A DNA stretch of 10,831 nucleotides from Eubacteriaceae bacterium (GTDB lineage: Bacteria > Bacillota_A > Clostridia > Eubacteriales > Anaerofustaceae): the NCBI GenBank assembly GCA_031280495.1, contig JAITGT010000082.1, positions 1 through 10,831 of the forward strand, in the 5' to 3' direction. The notes beneath the pieces were generated by a model that had not been told where the DNA came from, ran no database searches, and was given only the letters and a program-made list of their open reading frames with translations. The stretch's first letter is position 1. Every line of letters begins with the position of its first letter. The translations under genes were made by a program, and so were the position numbers. Shown one piece after another: positions 1 through 5,795 of the stretch.

Positions 1-1443
1 GGAGATGACTGTGCGGACAAGCTTAGGCTCATTTTTTTCAATGACTTGCTTTGTTATGGGATTGATGATGGAATCGACAAGCACTGGCTTGTATAGGTTT
101 CCGCCATTGATGACAGCGTTGTCTGCCATAATCATCTGAATTGGGGTGACGCCAATTCCCTGCCCAAAGCCTAGGGTAACAAAGTCCACAAGCTTTGTGC
201 GCTCATAGAGTATGCCTGATTCCTCTCCGTCAAGTTCCACGCCAGTCTTTGCCCCAAAGCCAAACTGCTGTATGTAGCTGTAAAATGTGTCCGTCCCCAT
301 TCGCATTGCGATCTGCATCATAGCTGGGTTGCATGAATTAACGATGGCGTCGGTCAGGCTTTCAGAGCCATGCCCGCGCGGAAAAATATGGCACTTGTAC
401 GTTATTGAATCCACGCGCATAGAGCCTGCGCAGTAAAAGTTTGAATTCATTCCCACTGCCCCTGCTTCAAGGCCAGAGGACACGGTTATGCTTTTGAAAG
501 TGGATCCGGGCTCGTAGATAAAGGAAGTAAACGGGTTTTTCCACATTTCAAGCTGTTGTTCTGCGACAGTTTTGTCGGCAAGATCCGACTGGAAAGAAGA
601 GTAGAAATCCCCATCTATATCCCATGCGTTTTCCAAATCAAAAGCGGGATAGGCGGAAGCGGCTAGAATTTCTCCTGTGTATGGGTCTGAAACAACAGCA
701 ATGACTCTCTTTGGGCCGTTTCTCCAGTATGCTTCCTGCACCGCTTTGTCCGTGTAATACTGAATATTGCGATCAATCGCCAATACAACGTCATTGCCGG
801 GTTCGCTCTCGATCTTTGCGTTGGCGCCAGACTCGATTTTCCTGCCTGTCGAGTCCATGAGAAAACTCTGCGAGCCGTCAGAGCCTTTCAGCTCTTCATT
901 GTAAATTGCTTCAATGCCGTAGCGCCCAGTGTGGTCAGCCCCGACAAAACCGAGTATGTACTGGGCGGATGTTGGATCTGTGTAGTAGCGCTTTTTGTCT
1001 TCCGTGATCACGACCCCAGGAACTTTTGCCTCTCGGATTGCGAGCGCCGTGGCGTTGTCCACACCCCTCTTAATGGTTAGGGTGTTTTTGGACTTGTCGG
1101 AAACTTTTGCGTAAACTGTCTCGTATGACAGCCCCAAGGCGTCAGAAAGAAAGCGGGACACGTTTTCGTCGTTTCCCTTCACAATGTCATTCGGCGTCAC
1201 GCTTATCATGGAGCAAGAGGCATCAGAAGCAAGAATGTTGCGGTTGCGGTCAAGGATGTCGCCCCTCGTCGCTGTCAGGCTAATCTGGCGCGTCATTAGG
1301 CTCGACTGTTTGGAAGAGAGCTCCGCCGCAGAAAAAACCTGGACATACACAAGGCGCACAGTCAGAATTGAAAAGAAGAACATAATCAGGCCGAAAGCTG
1401 CCACGATGCGCTTTACAGAGCGCTGCCGGAATTTTGTCAACAT
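1..1443 (-). CDS. ftsI: Class B penicillin-binding protein (FtsI/SpoVD-type transpeptidase), C-terminus outside window
   Basis: The reverse strand is open from an ATG at 1443 to the window edge, giving 481 codons without a stop. A short cytoplasmic N-terminus is followed by one membrane segment (about residues 13-36), then the dimerisation-domain signature RGDILDRN (60-67). The transpeptidase domain begins around residue 215. The active-site SxxK box is S314-T-F-K317 in EPGSTFK, and the SxN box is S370-C-N372. The KTG box should lie just beyond the left edge, so the gene is incomplete here but shows no damage. The enzyme cross-links septal (FtsI) or spore-cortex (SpoVD) peptidoglycan on the outer face of the membrane, and the visible part cannot separate the two. 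An in-frame stop at 1474-1476 limits the start to ATG 1443 or TTG 1440. Neither has a clear SD. The gene follows the ftsL-like gene in the usual dcw order but after a 261-bp gap containing a terminator. Confidence 0.93.
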   Translation of the reverse strand, partial: MLTKFRQRSVKRIVAAFGLIMFFFSILTVRLVYVQVFSAAELSSKQSSLMTRQISLTATRGDILDRNRNILASDASCSMISVTPNDIVKGNDENVSRFLSDALGLSYETVYAKVSDKSKNTLTIKRGVDNATALAIREAKVPGVVITEDKKRYYTDPTSAQYILGFVGADHTGRYGIEAIYNEELKGSDGSQSFLMDSTGRKIESGANAKIESEPGNDVVLAIDRNIQYYTDKAVQEAYWRNGPKRVIAVVSDPYTGEILAASAYPAFDLENAWDIDGDFYSSFQSDLADKTVAEQQLEMWKNPFTSFIYEPGSTFKSITVSSGLEAGAVGMNSNFYCAGSMRVDSITYKCHIFPRGHGSESLTDAIVNSCNPAMMQIAMRMGTDTFYSYIQQFGFGAKTGVELDGEESGILYERTKLVDFVTLGFGQGIGVTPIQMIMADNAVINGGNLYKPVLVDSIINPITKQVIEKNEPKLVRTVIS

Positions 1444-1668
1444 ATGCGCACCATACCATTGAGTTTTTTCGCCCTAATTTTGCGCCGCGCCACAGCACTT
1501 TGCGAAGGAAGGCCTTTGTGGCTTTGTACGCGCCCCTCGAAAAAGGGCGCCGCCTGCCCATGCGCCATGCAGCTCTTTGGGGGCAATGGCCGGCTTCATT
1601 GGCTCCAAGCGCCGGATAACGCCATTTGCCATGCCAAGACATAGCTGTAGGCAAAATGCCTATCGAAC
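1444..1668. other. Long ftsL-ftsI spacer with hairpins, no gene recognised
   Basis: This 225-bp stretch separates the ftsL terminator from ftsI. It holds a TAGGC/GCCTA inverted repeat (1648-1662, 5-nt loop). It also holds a GCGCCC/GGGCGC hairpin (1530-1535 with 1545-1550). An alternative GGGC/GCCC hairpin (1545-1548 with 1556-1559) has five Ts after it on the minus strand and shares an arm with the first. I find no convincing sigma-A promoter. ORFs here have no coding signature and overlap the ftsI start. Confidence 0.5.
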
Positions 1669-1696
1669 AAAAAGCCTGCACTGCTTGCATGCAGGC
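1669..1696 (-). terminator. Intrinsic terminator between the ftsL-like gene and ftsI
   Basis: On the minus strand a perfect 7-bp stem (GCCTGCA/TGCAGGC; arms 1690-1696 and 1674-1680) with a 9-nt loop is followed directly by TTTTT (1669-1673). It begins 8 nt after the ftsL-like stop codon. It should end or attenuate transcription from the mraZ promoter before ftsI. Alternatively it could be an mRNA-processing or stabilising hairpin. Confidence 0.75.
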
Positions 1697-1704
1697 GAGG
1701 CATT

Positions 1705-2052
1705 TTATTCGCCTTCGAATTCCATTTGAACGCGGTCTGCCGCTGTCGCTTTCACCATTCCATGGGACTGGGCATATCGCTCAGCAGCCTCTAAATCTGA
1801 TCCCTTAAGAAAAGAGCCCTTAAGGTCGTCGTTTTGCCTTCTTAGCTCAACCAGTTCCATTTCAAGTTTTTGGATGCCAGCGTCAAAATCATTGATGGCA
1901 TTTCTTTGCACTATCTGGGCGGCGGAAAGCGCGAGGAACAGGCATGCAAGAGCAGCAGTTTTCTTTGCCGACCACTGCGGCGCCGCTGTGCGCCGCACTT
2001 TGCGCGCAGGGGTATAGGGTTCAAGTAGCAGTGATTGCTGTCTTTGGCGCAT
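1705..2052 (-). CDS. ftsL: FtsL/DivIC-like septum-formation protein
   Basis: A 115-residue bitopic membrane protein with a basic cytoplasmic tail (residues 1-31, rich in Arg/Lys/Gln), a single membrane helix at about 32-48, and an extracytoplasmic heptad-like stretch at about 50-80 predicted to form a coiled coil. This is the architecture of FtsL/DivIC proteins, which bind each other and DivIB/FtsQ to control septal peptidoglycan synthesis by FtsW and FtsI. FtsL sequences are poorly conserved, so the call rests on size, topology and position between rsmH and ftsI. The start is well supported: AGGAGGG lies 6 nt before ATG 2052, in a 16-nt gap after the rsmH stop. The protein is acidic toward the C-terminus (EFEGE). 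Confidence 0.8.
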   Translation of the reverse strand: MRQRQQSLLLEPYTPARKVRRTAAPQWSAKKTAALACLFLALSAAQIVQRNAINDFDAGIQKLEMELVELRRQNDDLKGSFLKGSDLEAAERYAQSHGMVKATAADRVQMEFEGE

Positions 2053-2068
2053 GTTTATCCCTCCTATC

Positions 2069-3022
2069 TTATGAGAGCGGTTTTCGCTCTATGCTTTTGA
2101 GTTTTTCGGCAGCGCGGAGGCGCGCGCTCCTGGATCGAGGATTTAGCGCAACCTCGCTTTCCGTCGGCACGACGGGCTTTTTAGTGAGAAGCCGAATCAG
2201 AGGCGTTTTTCCGCACACGCAAATAGGAAAGTCCTTTGGGCACGTGCATCCGCGCGCGCATTCGGCAAACGCTGATTTTATGGCTCGATCTTCAAGGGAA
2301 TGAAAAGAGATGGCAGCTATGCGCCCGCCCTCTCTTAAAAACTCCATCGCTTCCCGCACAGCGCCGCCTAAGGGGTTTATCTCGTCGTTGACCTCGATTC
2401 GTATCGCCTGAAAAGCTTTTGTCGCTGGATGGCGCCCCTTGGCATGAAAGCGTTGGGGGATTGCGCTGTCAACAATGGATGCAAGCTCAAGCGTTGTCGC
2501 GATCGGCTTTGAGCGGCGCGCCTTATCAATTGCGGCTGAAATTTGAGGGGCGAACCTCTCCTCGCCATACGTGTAAAATATATCTTTAAGCCTGGAAACA
2601 GGGTATGAATTGACCACTTCATAAGCCGTCAGCGCTTGCCGCGCATCCATCCGCATGTCCAGATCTGACTCTCTTAAAAAGGAAAAGCCTCGCCTGCTGT
2701 CGTCAAGCTGTAAGGAAGACATCCCTAGATCCATAAGGCAGCCATCTAGTTTATTGATGCCGTTCCAGACGAGGATTTCCGCAAAGCGCTTAAGGTGGGT
2801 CTGGCAAAACACAAATTTGCATTTGTAGCCACGGCTGAGCTGGCGAGCCCGCTCTATGGCTTCGCTGTCTAAATCAAGGCCGATATATGTCCCCTCGCTC
2901 GAAAGCTGAGAGGCAATTGCAGCCCCGTGCCCGAAGCCTCCAACTGTCATGTCTAGGTAGACGCCGCCTGGCTGTATGCCTAAAATGTTGACGGCTTCGC
3001 TGAGCAGCACGCTCTTGTGCAT
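2069..3022 (-). CDS. rsmH: 16S rRNA (cytosine(1402)-N(4))-methyltransferase
   Basis: This is RsmH (MraW), which uses S-adenosylmethionine to methylate N4 of C1402 in the decoding centre of 16S rRNA. The 317-residue product has the usual length and family motifs. The N-terminal HKSVLLSEAV is followed by the SAM-binding glycine segment VYLDMTVGGFGHG, the GLDLD strand, the MDLGMSSLQLDD motif, and the C-terminal ISFHSLEDR motif. A cysteine-rich segment (CARGCTCPKDFPICVCG) near residue 255 is typical of the family. ATG 3022 lies 2 nt after the mraZ stop. A TTG at 3028 overlaps that stop as TTGA, would add two residues, and matches the N-terminal length of some homologues. Neither has a good SD, so translational coupling to mraZ is likely. 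Confidence 0.96.
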   Translation of the reverse strand: MHKSVLLSEAVNILGIQPGGVYLDMTVGGFGHGAAIASQLSSEGTYIGLDLDSEAIERARQLSRGYKCKFVFCQTHLKRFAEILVWNGINKLDGCLMDLGMSSLQLDDSRRGFSFLRESDLDMRMDARQALTAYEVVNSYPVSRLKDIFYTYGEERFAPQISAAIDKARRSKPIATTLELASIVDSAIPQRFHAKGRHPATKAFQAIRIEVNDEINPLGGAVREAMEFLREGGRIAAISFHSLEDRAIKSAFAECARGCTCPKDFPICVCGKTPLIRLLTKKPVVPTESEVALNPRSRSARLRAAEKLKSIERKPLS

Positions 3023-3024
3023 TG

Positions 3025-3444
3025 TCAAATGTCGATGACCATGTCGGCGTCGGGATCAAATTGTTCCATCTCTTCATCCCAGCTTGCCGAGTCCCAAATC
3101 TCAATTCTTGATGTCAGGGCAGTGACAACCACGTCTTTTTTTATGTTGGCGTAGTCTCTGAGCTCCTGCGGCACGATGATTCTGCCAAGCTTGTCAACCG
3201 AGCCTTCGTAGGCGCTGCCGACAAAATGGCGCTCAAACCGCCTCGCTTTTGGATCTGTCAGCTTGGCGGACGAACGAATTGCCGCCTTGACGGTTTCCCA
3301 CTCCGAGACGGAGAACAGAAAAAGGCATCTTTCATGCAAACCTTTGGTGAGAGCGACAGAGTCCCCTATCATCGCGCGAAACGAAGCGGGCACCATAAGC
3401 CTCTGTTTGTCGTCCAAAGTGTGCCGAAACAGGTTTGAACCCAT
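3025..3444 (-). CDS. mraZ: Transcriptional regulator MraZ
   Basis: MraZ is a ring-forming DNA-binding protein with two SpoVT/AbrB-like half-domains that usually autoregulates the dcw cluster. Each half carries the family's DxxxR signature: DDKQRLMVP around residues 11-19 and VDKLGRIIVP around 83-92. The product is 139 residues, close to the usual 140-150. I chose ATG 3444 over the longer ORF (which begins at 3507) because AGGTGG (3454-3459) sits 9 nt upstream and the protein then begins MGSNLFRHTLD, as expected for MraZ. The longer version would also translate through the predicted -35 to start-codon region. It is the first gene of the cluster and is immediately followed by rsmH. Confidence 0.95.
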   Translation of the reverse strand: MGSNLFRHTLDDKQRLMVPASFRAMIGDSVALTKGLHERCLFLFSVSEWETVKAAIRSSAKLTDPKARRFERHFVGSAYEGSVDKLGRIIVPQELRDYANIKKDVVVTALTSRIEIWDSASWDEEMEQFDPDADMVIDI

Positions 3445-3453
3445 GCGGTTATT

Positions 3454-3497
3454 CCACCTATCCCCAACAAGTATCCATATGATACCACTTCTTACCA
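3454..3497 (-). promoter_or_regulatory. Candidate MraZ operator: five phased TGG repeats
   Basis: All five TGG words on the minus strand in the upstream stretch 3445-3530 are phased. They occupy 3495-3497, 3485-3487, 3475-3477, 3464-3466 and 3454-3456, at steps of 10, 11, 10 and 10 bp. The E. coli MraZ operator is a set of TGGG-type direct repeats with about 10-bp spacing. Here the repeats run from the promoter spacer through the -10 region to the SD, so bound MraZ would block polymerase. Function is inferred. Confidence 0.55.
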
Positions 3498-3507
3498 TTG
3501 CAAACAA
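3479..3507 (-). promoter_or_regulatory. Promoter of the mraZ-rsmH-ftsL unit
   Basis: On the minus strand, TTGTTT (3502-3507) and TATCAT (3479-3484) are separated by exactly 17 nt. A TG one base upstream of the -10 box makes an extended -10. Transcription would start near 3472, giving a leader of about 28 nt that contains the mraZ SD. Confidence 0.7.
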
Positions 3508-3634
3508 GAATATTCTTTTCTATTATTCTAAAATTGATTGAATAAATCGGACCAAATGGAAAGGAAAAGAGAAAACTAAAAGATATTGTTATATGAACAA
3601 TGAAAGAAATATAGAGCTTCCTGGAGGAATCAAA

Positions 3635-3748
3635 ATGGGGCAAACTCGAAATGATGAAGGGCGCAAAAGCCATAAACATGCCAAAATAGCGCCATTAACG
3701 CCGCATCCAACAGCGGATAGCTGCATTTTGCGACTGTTTTCGCGCTAA
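3635..3748 (+). CDS. Possible small protein of 37 residues, unknown
   Basis: ATG 3635 is preceded by GGAGG (3623-3627) with a 7-nt spacer, one of the best SDs in the window, and opens a 37-codon frame ending in TAA. The product starts MGQTRNDEGRKSHKHAK and is very basic and His/Lys/Arg-rich at the front. It has a proline/threonine middle and ends CILRLFSR. There is no membrane segment or signal peptide. Small basic proteins that start MGxxR are common in Bacillota, but I do not recognise this one. I see no sigma-A promoter upstream. It is the only frame in the AT-rich gap with a real translation signal, but chance is not excluded. Confidence 0.3.
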   Translation: MGQTRNDEGRKSHKHAKIAPLTPHPTADSCILRLFSR

Positions 3749-3927
3749 AACCGCATCTTTGCGACAGCATGGCAGGCGTGCCGGCCACTTCTTCGCGATA
3801 GCGCGCTTGCCCAAGTCGCTTTGTGCTTTTGTATTGTTGGTATAAACGAAAAATACAAGATCCAGTCTGTGCGAAAGAGCAAATAATTGGGAGTATACCG
3901 GCGAAAGCACGGATATTTGCTAGAATG

Positions 3928-3959
3928 CAATATAAATAGCGTTATTTATGGCTATATTG
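3928..3959. repeat. Nested AT-rich inverted repeats
   Basis: ATAAATA (3932-3938) and TATTTAT (3943-3949) form a perfect 7-bp inverted repeat with a 4-nt spacer. It is overlapped by an outer pair, CAATATA (3928-3934) and TATATTG (3953-3959). The two pairings exclude each other. They resemble a regulator operator or a cruciform-prone element. No T-run follows, so a terminator is unlikely. Confidence 0.4.
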
Positions 3960-4253
3960 GCGGTAATTTGTTGCATTTGCACTTTGTATTGGCACGCATT
4001 TGGCCAGAGAAAAAGGCCTTGCCTAAACTGTCGCGAAAGCCCCAAAAAAGGAAGATAGATTTTAGTGGAATTAAGATAAAGAGTAATTTTTCTATTCGAA
4101 CTAGTAGACGAATTGTTTCAAATGAAATTCTACTTATTTGCAAAAAGACATACACTGGATGGGGAACGCTGGCTTAATTTGTAAATTTGCGCATGCCTGC
4201 ATGGCAAGCAGCCGATGCTTCGCGTGTGGCAGCCGTGGAAGAGATGCTATAGG

Positions 4254-4718
4254 CTAAAGCTCGAATACGTCAGCGTACTTCTCAACATAGGCCTGCACTT
4301 CGCCTTCAGGGCATTCCAGGCCGATGAGCAGCTTGAGCGCGATGAGCATTTGCACTTCATTCACTCCCCTGGCCGAATAGAAGTCGCATAGGCGCGCTGC
4401 GTCTTTTCTAAGCTCTTGCTTAGCTGGCTCTGAAAGCGCGGTGAGAATTTCATGGATCCATTTGCCAATTGCAGGGTCGCTTTCAAAGATGAGGGCAATG
4501 AGCCGATACCATACGCTGGGAATGCCTTCAACAGAAATATATCCGTCCCGAATAATGCGTATCGTTGCCATTGCCCCCAGCCGGTCGTCAAGGGACACCA
4601 TAATGTCGCTCTTGAGGCTGCGCTCTCCAGCCCATTCCCTATACTCCATTGCCGCGCGCATAAAGTCCTTTTGGCGTGCCATAAGCCTGATCCAGGCATC
4701 TGAAAGGCCTTCTTCCAT
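4254..4718 (-). CDS. Hypothetical protein, unrecognised, helical
   Basis: A 154-residue soluble protein starting MEEGLSDAWIRLMARQKDF. ATG 4718 is preferred over the longer frame from 4751 because a GGAGG lies 4 nt upstream and an extended -10 promoter overlaps the longer N-terminus. Composition suggests mostly alpha-helix with a mild acidic bias (C-terminus EKYADVFEL). There is no signal peptide, membrane helix, zinc-binding cysteine set or nucleotide-binding motif; only two Cys occur, well apart. I recognise no family and assign no function. It is monocistronic, divergent from the T-box operon and separated from mraZ by the AT-rich gap. I see no clear terminator after its stop. Confidence 0.75.
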   Translation of the reverse strand: MEEGLSDAWIRLMARQKDFMRAAMEYREWAGERSLKSDIMVSLDDRLGAMATIRIIRDGYISVEGIPSVWYRLIALIFESDPAIGKWIHEILTALSEPAKQELRKDAARLCDFYSARGVNEVQMLIALKLLIGLECPEGEVQAYVEKYADVFEL

Positions 4719-4741
4719 TTTGCCTCCACCTCTTTCCGCTA

Positions 4742-4750
4742 AGTATAGCA
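4742..4750 (-). promoter_or_regulatory. Extended -10 promoter for the hypothetical gene
   Basis: On the minus strand, TGC followed by TATACT (-10 at 4742-4747) is a textbook extended -10. No good -35 lies 16-18 nt upstream. The start site would be near 4735, about 17 nt before the ATG and just ahead of the SD. Confidence 0.6.
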
Positions 4751-4901
4751 TAAAAATCAGCCGAAATATTTAAGCGCGTTCGCGGGCATAGCGCTGAGCG
4801 GTTTCTGGCTGCAATGCGCAGATCCTCAGAGCAAAGAATAGGCAGCAAGCGCTCTCTGCCGCGCAAAGCGCAAAATGCGCCAGTGCAGTTCGAAAAAAAG
4901 C

Positions 4902-4930
4902 TTGACGTCTGCAGTTTCAGCGCTTAAAAT
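4902..4930 (+). promoter_or_regulatory. Sigma-A promoter of the T-box operon
   Basis: TTGACG (4902-4907) and TAAAAT (4925-4930) are separated by exactly 17 nt, a near-consensus housekeeping promoter. The predicted start near 4937 falls just before the T-box Stem I. Confidence 0.85.
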
Positions 4931-4936
4931 AGCTGA

Positions 4937-5183
4937 AGACGCATTGATGGAAACAAAAAGCCCCAGCTGGACTTTTCAGAGAGCTGCCGCATGGTGCGAG
5001 GCAGCAAAGACAAGGCTTCGCGCAAATCCTTCCTGAGCGCTGCGCTGAATTGAGTAAGAGGCAGCGGGTTCTCCCCGTTATTGGAGAGCGTATTGTTTGA
5101 TACGGCAAAGCGGCTGAGTTTTGAGCTTGGCAAAATGAGTGGTACCGCGGTTGACAGCCGCCTCATATCGAGGCGCTTTTTTT
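4937..5183 (+). promoter_or_regulatory. T-box riboswitch leader, specifier probably AUC (Ile)
   Basis: The leader senses uncharged tRNA and allows transcription of the downstream operon when that amino acid is scarce. Stem I is visible: a K-turn (GATG 4946-4949 with TGAG 5034-5037), the GGA/TCC helix (4949-4951 with 5031-5033), and AAGCC/GGCTT (4958-4962 with 5014-5018). Further up are AGAGAGC (4978-4984) and a distal hairpin with GGTG in its loop (4983-4988 with 5000-5005). The GAGTAAG and CCGTTA elements follow at about 5052-5080. The antiterminator is fully resolved: TGAG (5136-5139), the bulge TGGTACC (5140-5146) and GCGG (5147-5150), closed by CCGC (5158-5161) and CTCA (5162-5165). The specifier loop (5019-5030) contains ATC at 5026-5028, two bases before the TCC helix arm, where the codon normally lies. 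The base after it is C rather than the usual purine, so the codon is less certain than the T-box itself. The T in TGGT fits a tRNA with discriminator A, as tRNA-Ile has. Confidence 0.93.
5159..5183 (+). terminator. T-box regulated terminator
   Basis: CGCCTC (5159-5164) and GAGGCG (5170-5175) form a perfect 6-bp stem with a 5-nt loop, followed after one C by seven Ts (5177-5183). The left arm is shared with the antiterminator closing strands (5158-5165), so the two structures exclude each other. Confidence 0.9.
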
Positions 5184-5202
5184 GTTTCCAAAAAGAGAAA
5201 AA

Positions 5203-5790
5203 ATGGAGGATAGAGTGGATTACTCAATTGAAAAAGTAGCGGAAAGGCTTCGAGGGCTGCGAGAGCTCTTTGGCATTTCTGTCGATGAAATGGCGGAAGT
5301 GTGCGGAGTCAGCCCAGAAAGCTACCGAATGGCGGAAGAGGGGAAAACAGACTTTTCCTTTACGTTCCTATATCTTTGCAGCGAGCGCTTTGGCATCGAC
5401 CTCATGGAGCTTGCGACAGGCGACAGCCCTCGGCTGTCCTTTTACTCAATTGTTCGCTCAGGCAAAGGCCTGAATGTGAGCAGAAGAAGCGGCCTCAGCT
5501 ACAAGCACATTGCATACACTTTTAAAGAGAAGATAGCAGAGCCATTTGTTGTCACCGCACCATATTCGGAAGAGGAGCAAACGGCTGAAATAGCGCTCTC
5601 GTACCACGAAGGCCAGGAAATGGACTATATTCTTTCCGGATCTCTCAAAGTGCGCTTTGAGGACAGGATTGAGATCGCGCGCGAGGGAGACTGCCTGTAC
5701 TACGATTCGTCACGCGGTCATGGAATGGTGGCAACCGGTGGCAAAGACTGCGTATTTCTTGCCATCGTTATGAAGCGCTGGGAGGAATAG
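5203..5790 (+). CDS. XRE-family HTH regulator with C-terminal cupin sensor
   Basis: A 195-residue protein with an N-terminal lambda-repressor-type helix-turn-helix (about residues 8-65) and a C-terminal cupin barrel (about 120-190). In the cupin, HEGQE (H135, E139) and GDCLYYDSSRGHG (H173) hold most of the usual metal or ligand positions, but the first His of the HxH pair is absent. Such proteins typically bind a small metabolite and control a neighbouring operon. Close relatives often sit immediately upstream of an AMP-forming acyl-CoA synthetase in gut Bacillota, as here. Starts before 5184 are inside the T-box terminator and are excluded. ATG 5203 has only a weak purine-rich SD. GTG 5215, with GGAGG (5205-5209) 5 nt upstream, is a serious alternative that shortens the protein by 4 residues. 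It is the first gene behind the T-box. The effector is unknown; an acyl-CoA or acid substrate of the next gene is a guess. Confidence 0.88.
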   Translation: MEDRVDYSIEKVAERLRGLRELFGISVDEMAEVCGVSPESYRMAEEGKTDFSFTFLYLCSERFGIDLMELATGDSPRLSFYSIVRSGKGLNVSRRSGLSYKHIAYTFKEKIAEPFVVTAPYSEEEQTAEIALSYHEGQEMDYILSGSLKVRFEDRIEIAREGDCLYYDSSRGHGMVATGGKDCVFLAIVMKRWEE

Positions 5791-5795
5791 GCACA

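Larger units (their letters stand above)
3508..4253. other. AT-rich intergenic stretch without a confident gene
   Basis: This stretch of about 745 bp lies between mraZ and the next minus-strand gene and is clearly richer in A+T than its surroundings. It contains one small ORF with a good SD (3635-3748, listed separately), nested inverted repeats (3928-3959, listed separately), and no convincing sigma-A promoter or terminator. The longer ORFs at 3887-4177 (plus) and 3952-4155 (minus) lack an SD and family resemblance. It could be decayed or imported DNA or an unrecognised RNA locus, which the sequence alone does not settle. Confidence 0.5.

Noticed and set aside
1280..1690. 136-codon minus-strand ORF upstream of and overlapping ftsI
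   Set aside because: It overlaps the ftsI start by over 160 bp in another frame, begins inside the ftsL terminator, and its product is rich in Cys, Trp and Arg without any family signature.
3445..3507. 21-residue N-terminal extension of MraZ (start at 3507)
   Set aside because: It lies over the predicted promoter and SD, and MraZ proteins begin at the MGSNLFRHTLD segment.
3952..4155. 67-codon minus-strand ORF with a hydrophobic stretch
   Set aside because: It has no SD and is antisense to an equally weak ORF. Hydrophobic runs arise easily in AT-rich frames.
3887..4177. 96-codon plus-strand ORF in the AT-rich gap
   Set aside because: It has a TTG start without an SD, no recognisable domain and a composition like unconstrained AT-rich DNA.
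3767..4213. Similar GC-rich words around GCATGGCAGGC and GCATGGCAAGC, also near 1560
   Set aside because: The shared words are only 10-11 bases, inexact and without regular spacing, so there is no support for a repeat family or CRISPR.
4861..4880. GCGC-rich repeats upstream of the T-box promoter
   Set aside because: Short palindromic GCGC words are frequent in this genome's spacers, and nothing singles these out as an operator.
5182..5202. TTG start at 5182 for the XRE-cupin gene
   Set aside because: The codon lies in the U-tract of the T-box terminator and has no SD.
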